Shown: positions 5,792-7,677 of the stretch, in pieces | Numbering within the stretch: position 1 is the stretch's first letter | Layout of the letters: each line of letters starts with the position of its first letter | Assembly: GCA_905235815.1 (NCBI GenBank) | Contig: CAJOMT010000061.1 | Location: 1 to 7,677 of the forward strand | DNA: 7,677 nucleotides | Source: an uncultured Clostridia bacterium | GTDB lineage: Bacteria; Bacillota; Clostridia; Christensenellales; Borkfalkiaceae | Direction of reading: 5' to 3' | Notes under the pieces: model-generated | The model's input: only the letters and a program-made list of their open reading frames with translations | Database searches by the model: none | What the model was told of the DNA's origin: nothing | Made by a program: the position numbers and the translations under genes

Positions 5792-7141
5792 ATGAATACC
5801 GGCGATAAACAAAAAAGGCTGTTAGAGGGCAACGTATACAGACTGATAATATCTTTGGCGATACCCACTATGCTTACGATGATAATAACGTCCGTATACA
5901 ATATGGCGGACGCTTATTTTGTGGGAAGAATAAGCGTGAGTGCGTCGGGAGCGGTAAGCGTCGTCTATTCGTATATGGCGATAGTGCAAGCGTTCGGGTA
6001 TTTTTTCGGACACGGTTCGGGCAATTACGTATCCCGAAAACTCGGTGCCGGCGAAAGGGAAAAGGCGGAAACAATGGCGACTGTCGGATTTTTTTCCGCT
6101 TTTGTTTTCGGTGCGGCGGCGATGGCGGCGGGGTTGACGTTTTTAAAACCGCTCGCTTATTTTTTAGGCTCAACCGATACCATTTTGCCGTATGCGGAAG
6201 ATTACCTTAAATACATATTGATAGGTACTCCGTTTATGGCGGCGTCTTTGGTACTCAATAATCAACTCCGCTTTCAAGGCAGCGCAATTTACGCTATGAC
6301 GGGGATATTTACGGGCGGACTTCTGAATATAGGTTTAGACTTCTTATTTATTATTCGTATCGGACTCGGAACGTCGGGCGCAGGGCTGGCTACGGCGATA
6401 AGTCAATTCGTATCCTTCTGCATATTGCTTATCGGCACCTTATTCGGCGGAAATATCCGCATTAAACTCAACCGACTTAAACCTACTGCGCATTTATACA
6501 AGGAAATACTGCGTTGCGGCTTGCCGTCGTTTGCGAGGCAGAGTACGTCGAGTTTGTCCGTCATATTTATAAATTACGCTTGCGCCGCTGCGGCGCCGTT
6601 GGCGGCGGACGAGATGATAGCGGCTTTCGGCATTACGGCTAAAATAACGGGACTTTTGTACGCTCTCATTTTGGGGTTCGGTCAAGGGTTTCAGCCGGTA
6701 TGCGGATTTAACTTTGGGGCTAAGAAATACGATAGGGTTATAAAAGGTTTCGCTTTTTCTGCTGCGTTTGCCAGCGTACTCGGACTGTTTCTCGGAATAC
6801 TCGGCATAATTTTTGCCAAGTGGGCGGTATCGGCGTTTACCCGAAGCGAGAACGTCATAGGTTATGCGGCTTATGCGCTTAAACTGCAATGTGCGGCGTT
6901 TGGATTTATAGGATATTTGACGGTATCGAATATGGCTCTGCAAAACGTCGGCAGCGTAGTTCCGGCGACGGTCTTGTCGCTTGCAAGGCAAGGATTGTGC
7001 TTTATACCAGCAATAGCGGCGCTATGTTTTCTGTTTGGGTCGGACGGAATTTTTTTCGCGCAGCCCTTGGCGGATATCGCGGCGTTTTTTTTAAGCGTTC
7101 CGCTCTCGGTTTCGCTCGTAAAAAAACTAAAAAAATTATGA
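5792..7141 (+). CDS. MATE-family multidrug/organic cation efflux transporter
   Basis: This is an integral membrane antiporter of the MATE family, which expels drugs or metabolites using a Na+ or H+ gradient; the substrate cannot be told from sequence. The 449-residue length and pattern of about 12 hydrophobic helices in two homologous halves are typical. LLEGNVYRLIISLAIPTMLT and SVYNMADAYFVGRIS (about 34-48) are the N-terminal family signature. The second half begins near 237 with EILRCGLPSFARQ, and LGFGQGFQPVCGFNFGAKKYD (294-314) is the matching signature there. The start is the natural family N-terminus, but no Shine-Dalgarno precedes it, unlike the genes upstream. Codon style matches those genes. 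The gene lies alone between a hairpin and the junction with foreign sequence; nothing ties it to sporulation. Confidence 0.9.
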   Translation: MNTGDKQKRLLEGNVYRLIISLAIPTMLTMIITSVYNMADAYFVGRISVSASGAVSVVYSYMAIVQAFGYFFGHGSGNYVSRKLGAGEREKAETMATVGFFSAFVFGAAAMAAGLTFLKPLAYFLGSTDTILPYAEDYLKYILIGTPFMAASLVLNNQLRFQGSAIYAMTGIFTGGLLNIGLDFLFIIRIGLGTSGAGLATAISQFVSFCILLIGTLFGGNIRIKLNRLKPTAHLYKEILRCGLPSFARQSTSSLSVIFINYACAAAAPLAADEMIAAFGITAKITGLLYALILGFGQGFQPVCGFNFGAKKYDRVIKGFAFSAAFASVLGLFLGILGIIFAKWAVSAFTRSENVIGYAAYALKLQCAAFGFIGYLTVSNMALQNVGSVVPATVLSLARQGLCFIPAIAALCFLFGSDGIFFAQPLADIAAFFLSVPLSVSLVKKLKKL

Positions 7142-7180
7142 GCCGATAGCGATGAAAAACGTAGATTTTTACGGCTGAAA
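7142..7180. other. Junction between Bacillota and Bacteroidales sequence (probable assembly or library chimera)
   Basis: To the left, a complete Bacillota MATE gene ends at 7141. To the right, from about 7177, codon style, gene family and start-site context become Bacteroidales on the minus strand. The minus-strand reading frame of the exported protein runs through the junction into antisense MATE sequence, so its C-terminus is not natural. A short plus-strand ATG frame at 7152-7175 (MKNVDFYG) could be the beginning of the next Bacillota gene, cut at about 7175, but it has no ribosome binding site. The exact breakpoint cannot be fixed from this sequence alone. Confidence 0.75.
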
Positions 7181-7413
7181 TCGCCTTTGAAGAAGCTATA
7201 TCCGAAACCGATTTCTCCATAGATGAATTTGCCGCCACGGAAGAAGATGTATCCATCCGGATTGATAAGACCGTCCAGCGTGGTGCCGTCATTCGCATAA
7301 TTGCGTTCCAATGTGAAGTTGGTTTCGACTTTGAGACCGAACTGACGCCATTTCTGGGCGAAGGCGGTAGTGCATAATACTGTTAAAAGAAGAATGGCCA
7401 ATAACTTTTTCAT
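7177..7413 (-). CDS. N-terminal fragment of a Bacteroidales exported (outer-membrane barrel type) protein, truncated at the junction
   Basis: The ATG at 7413-7411 starts MKKLLAILLLTVLCTTAFAQ, a classic signal peptide with cleavage after AFA and a Gln at the mature end, very common in Bacteroidales. About 60 mature residues follow with alternating aromatic/Gly strand patterns (GYIFFRGGKFIYGEIGFGYSF across 54-74) that suggest an outer-membrane beta-barrel. After about residue 79 the frame reads into sequence antisense to the MATE gene, so the remainder is missing. No Shine-Dalgarno precedes the start, as is usual in Bacteroidota. The start overlaps the end of pth by four bases. The specific family is not recognised. 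Confidence 0.7.
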
Positions 7414-7677
7414 AATGTGTCTGCGTTTGGATTCTGATTATGTGATGTTTCGTTTTTTTCAATGGTGTTATACTGGTTCATAGTGCGTTGCAGTCCGGCC
7501 GTGGCGAATGAGCGGATGGCTTCCACCGCCTGGTTGATGCAGGGTTCGATGCGTTTCAGTTCCTCGGAGGAGAAGCGTCCCAGTACGTAGTCCACCTGGT
7601 AGCCTTGGGCGAAATCCTTGCCTATGCCGCAGCGCAGGCGCGGGAAGTTGCTGTGCCCTAACTGCTCGATGATGTTA
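7410..7677 (-). CDS. pth: Peptidyl-tRNA hydrolase, C-terminal part (5' end outside the window)
   Basis: Pth releases peptides from peptidyl-tRNAs that drop off ribosomes, recycling tRNA in the cytoplasm. The minus-strand frame is open to the window edge and gives 88 residues. They begin IIEQLGHSNFPRLRCGIGKD and continue with QVDYVLGRFSSEEL and a helix ending TAGLQRTMNQYN, the typical Pth C-terminal half; the catalytic N-terminal part is beyond the window. Usual Pth proteins have Phe where this one has Cys in RLRCGIG. A polar tail of about 18 residues follows the normal end, finishing PNADTL and overlapping the next gene by ATGA. The style is Bacteroidales, unlike the rest of the window. Confidence 0.85.
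   Translation of the reverse strand, partial: NIIEQLGHSNFPRLRCGIGKDFAQGYQVDYVLGRFSSEELKRIEPCINQAVEAIRSFATAGLQRTMNQYNTIEKNETSHNQNPNADTL

Noticed and set aside
7141..7176. Short inverted repeat AGCCG...CGGCT with an inner AAAAA/TTTTT pairing after the MATE stop, possible terminator.
   Set aside because: The stems are 5 bp each with very unequal spacing between them, the plus strand lacks a T tract, and the sequence straddles the probable junction.
6871..7413. A 180-residue minus-strand open frame starting with a signal peptide.
   Set aside because: Only the first ~79 residues look like protein-coding sequence. The rest is antisense to the MATE gene, so the full frame is a product of the junction.

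Overview
Most of this window (about 1-7150) looks like chromosome from an endospore-forming Bacillota, probably an uncultured gut-type Clostridia. The reasons are four recognisable sporulation or germination genes, strong GGAGG-type ribosome binding sites, intrinsic terminators, and one consistent codon style (frequent ATA isoleucine, AGA/AGG arginine, many CpG-containing codons). The last ~500 bases (about 7177-7677) do not fit. They carry two minus-strand genes typical of Bacteroidales: the C-terminal part of peptidyl-tRNA hydrolase and the start of an exported, outer-membrane-type protein with no Shine-Dalgarno sequence. That second gene is cut off right beside the 3' end of the preceding Bacillota gene. 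The window is therefore most simply read as a chimeric contig with a junction at about 7142-7180, probably from a metagenome.

Layout. 1-92 is the tail of an unrecognised gene, followed by an intrinsic terminator (112-138). A sigma-E/sigma-K-like promoter (147-176) leads into a SipL-like SPOCS (DUF3794)/LysM protein (205-1674). Eight bases later comes ispE (1683-2528), a housekeeping isoprenoid gene. A long hairpin (2554-2597) separates this unit from spoIIR (2600-3139), sleB (3136-3858, 4-bp overlap) and ypeB (3883-5712). A second hairpin (5721-5753) closes that unit. A MATE-family transporter (5792-7141) follows with its own likely promoter but no visible ribosome binding site. Then comes the junction and the Bacteroidales fragment.

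How the genes work together. The SipL-like protein would act in the mother cell, attaching the coat basement layer to the forespore. SpoIIR is the forespore signal that activates sigma-E in the mother cell. SleB and YpeB are made in the forespore and stored in the spore to break down cortex at germination. The region thus holds a mother-cell gene and a forespore operon either side of ispE. The most notable features are the hairpin that both looks like a terminator and buries the spoIIR ribosome binding site, the overlap of an early sporulation signal gene with late germination genes, a YpeB with a long charged cytoplasmic extension, and the cross-phylum junction. I found no CRISPR array, rRNA, tRNA, insertion sequence or novel defence system.
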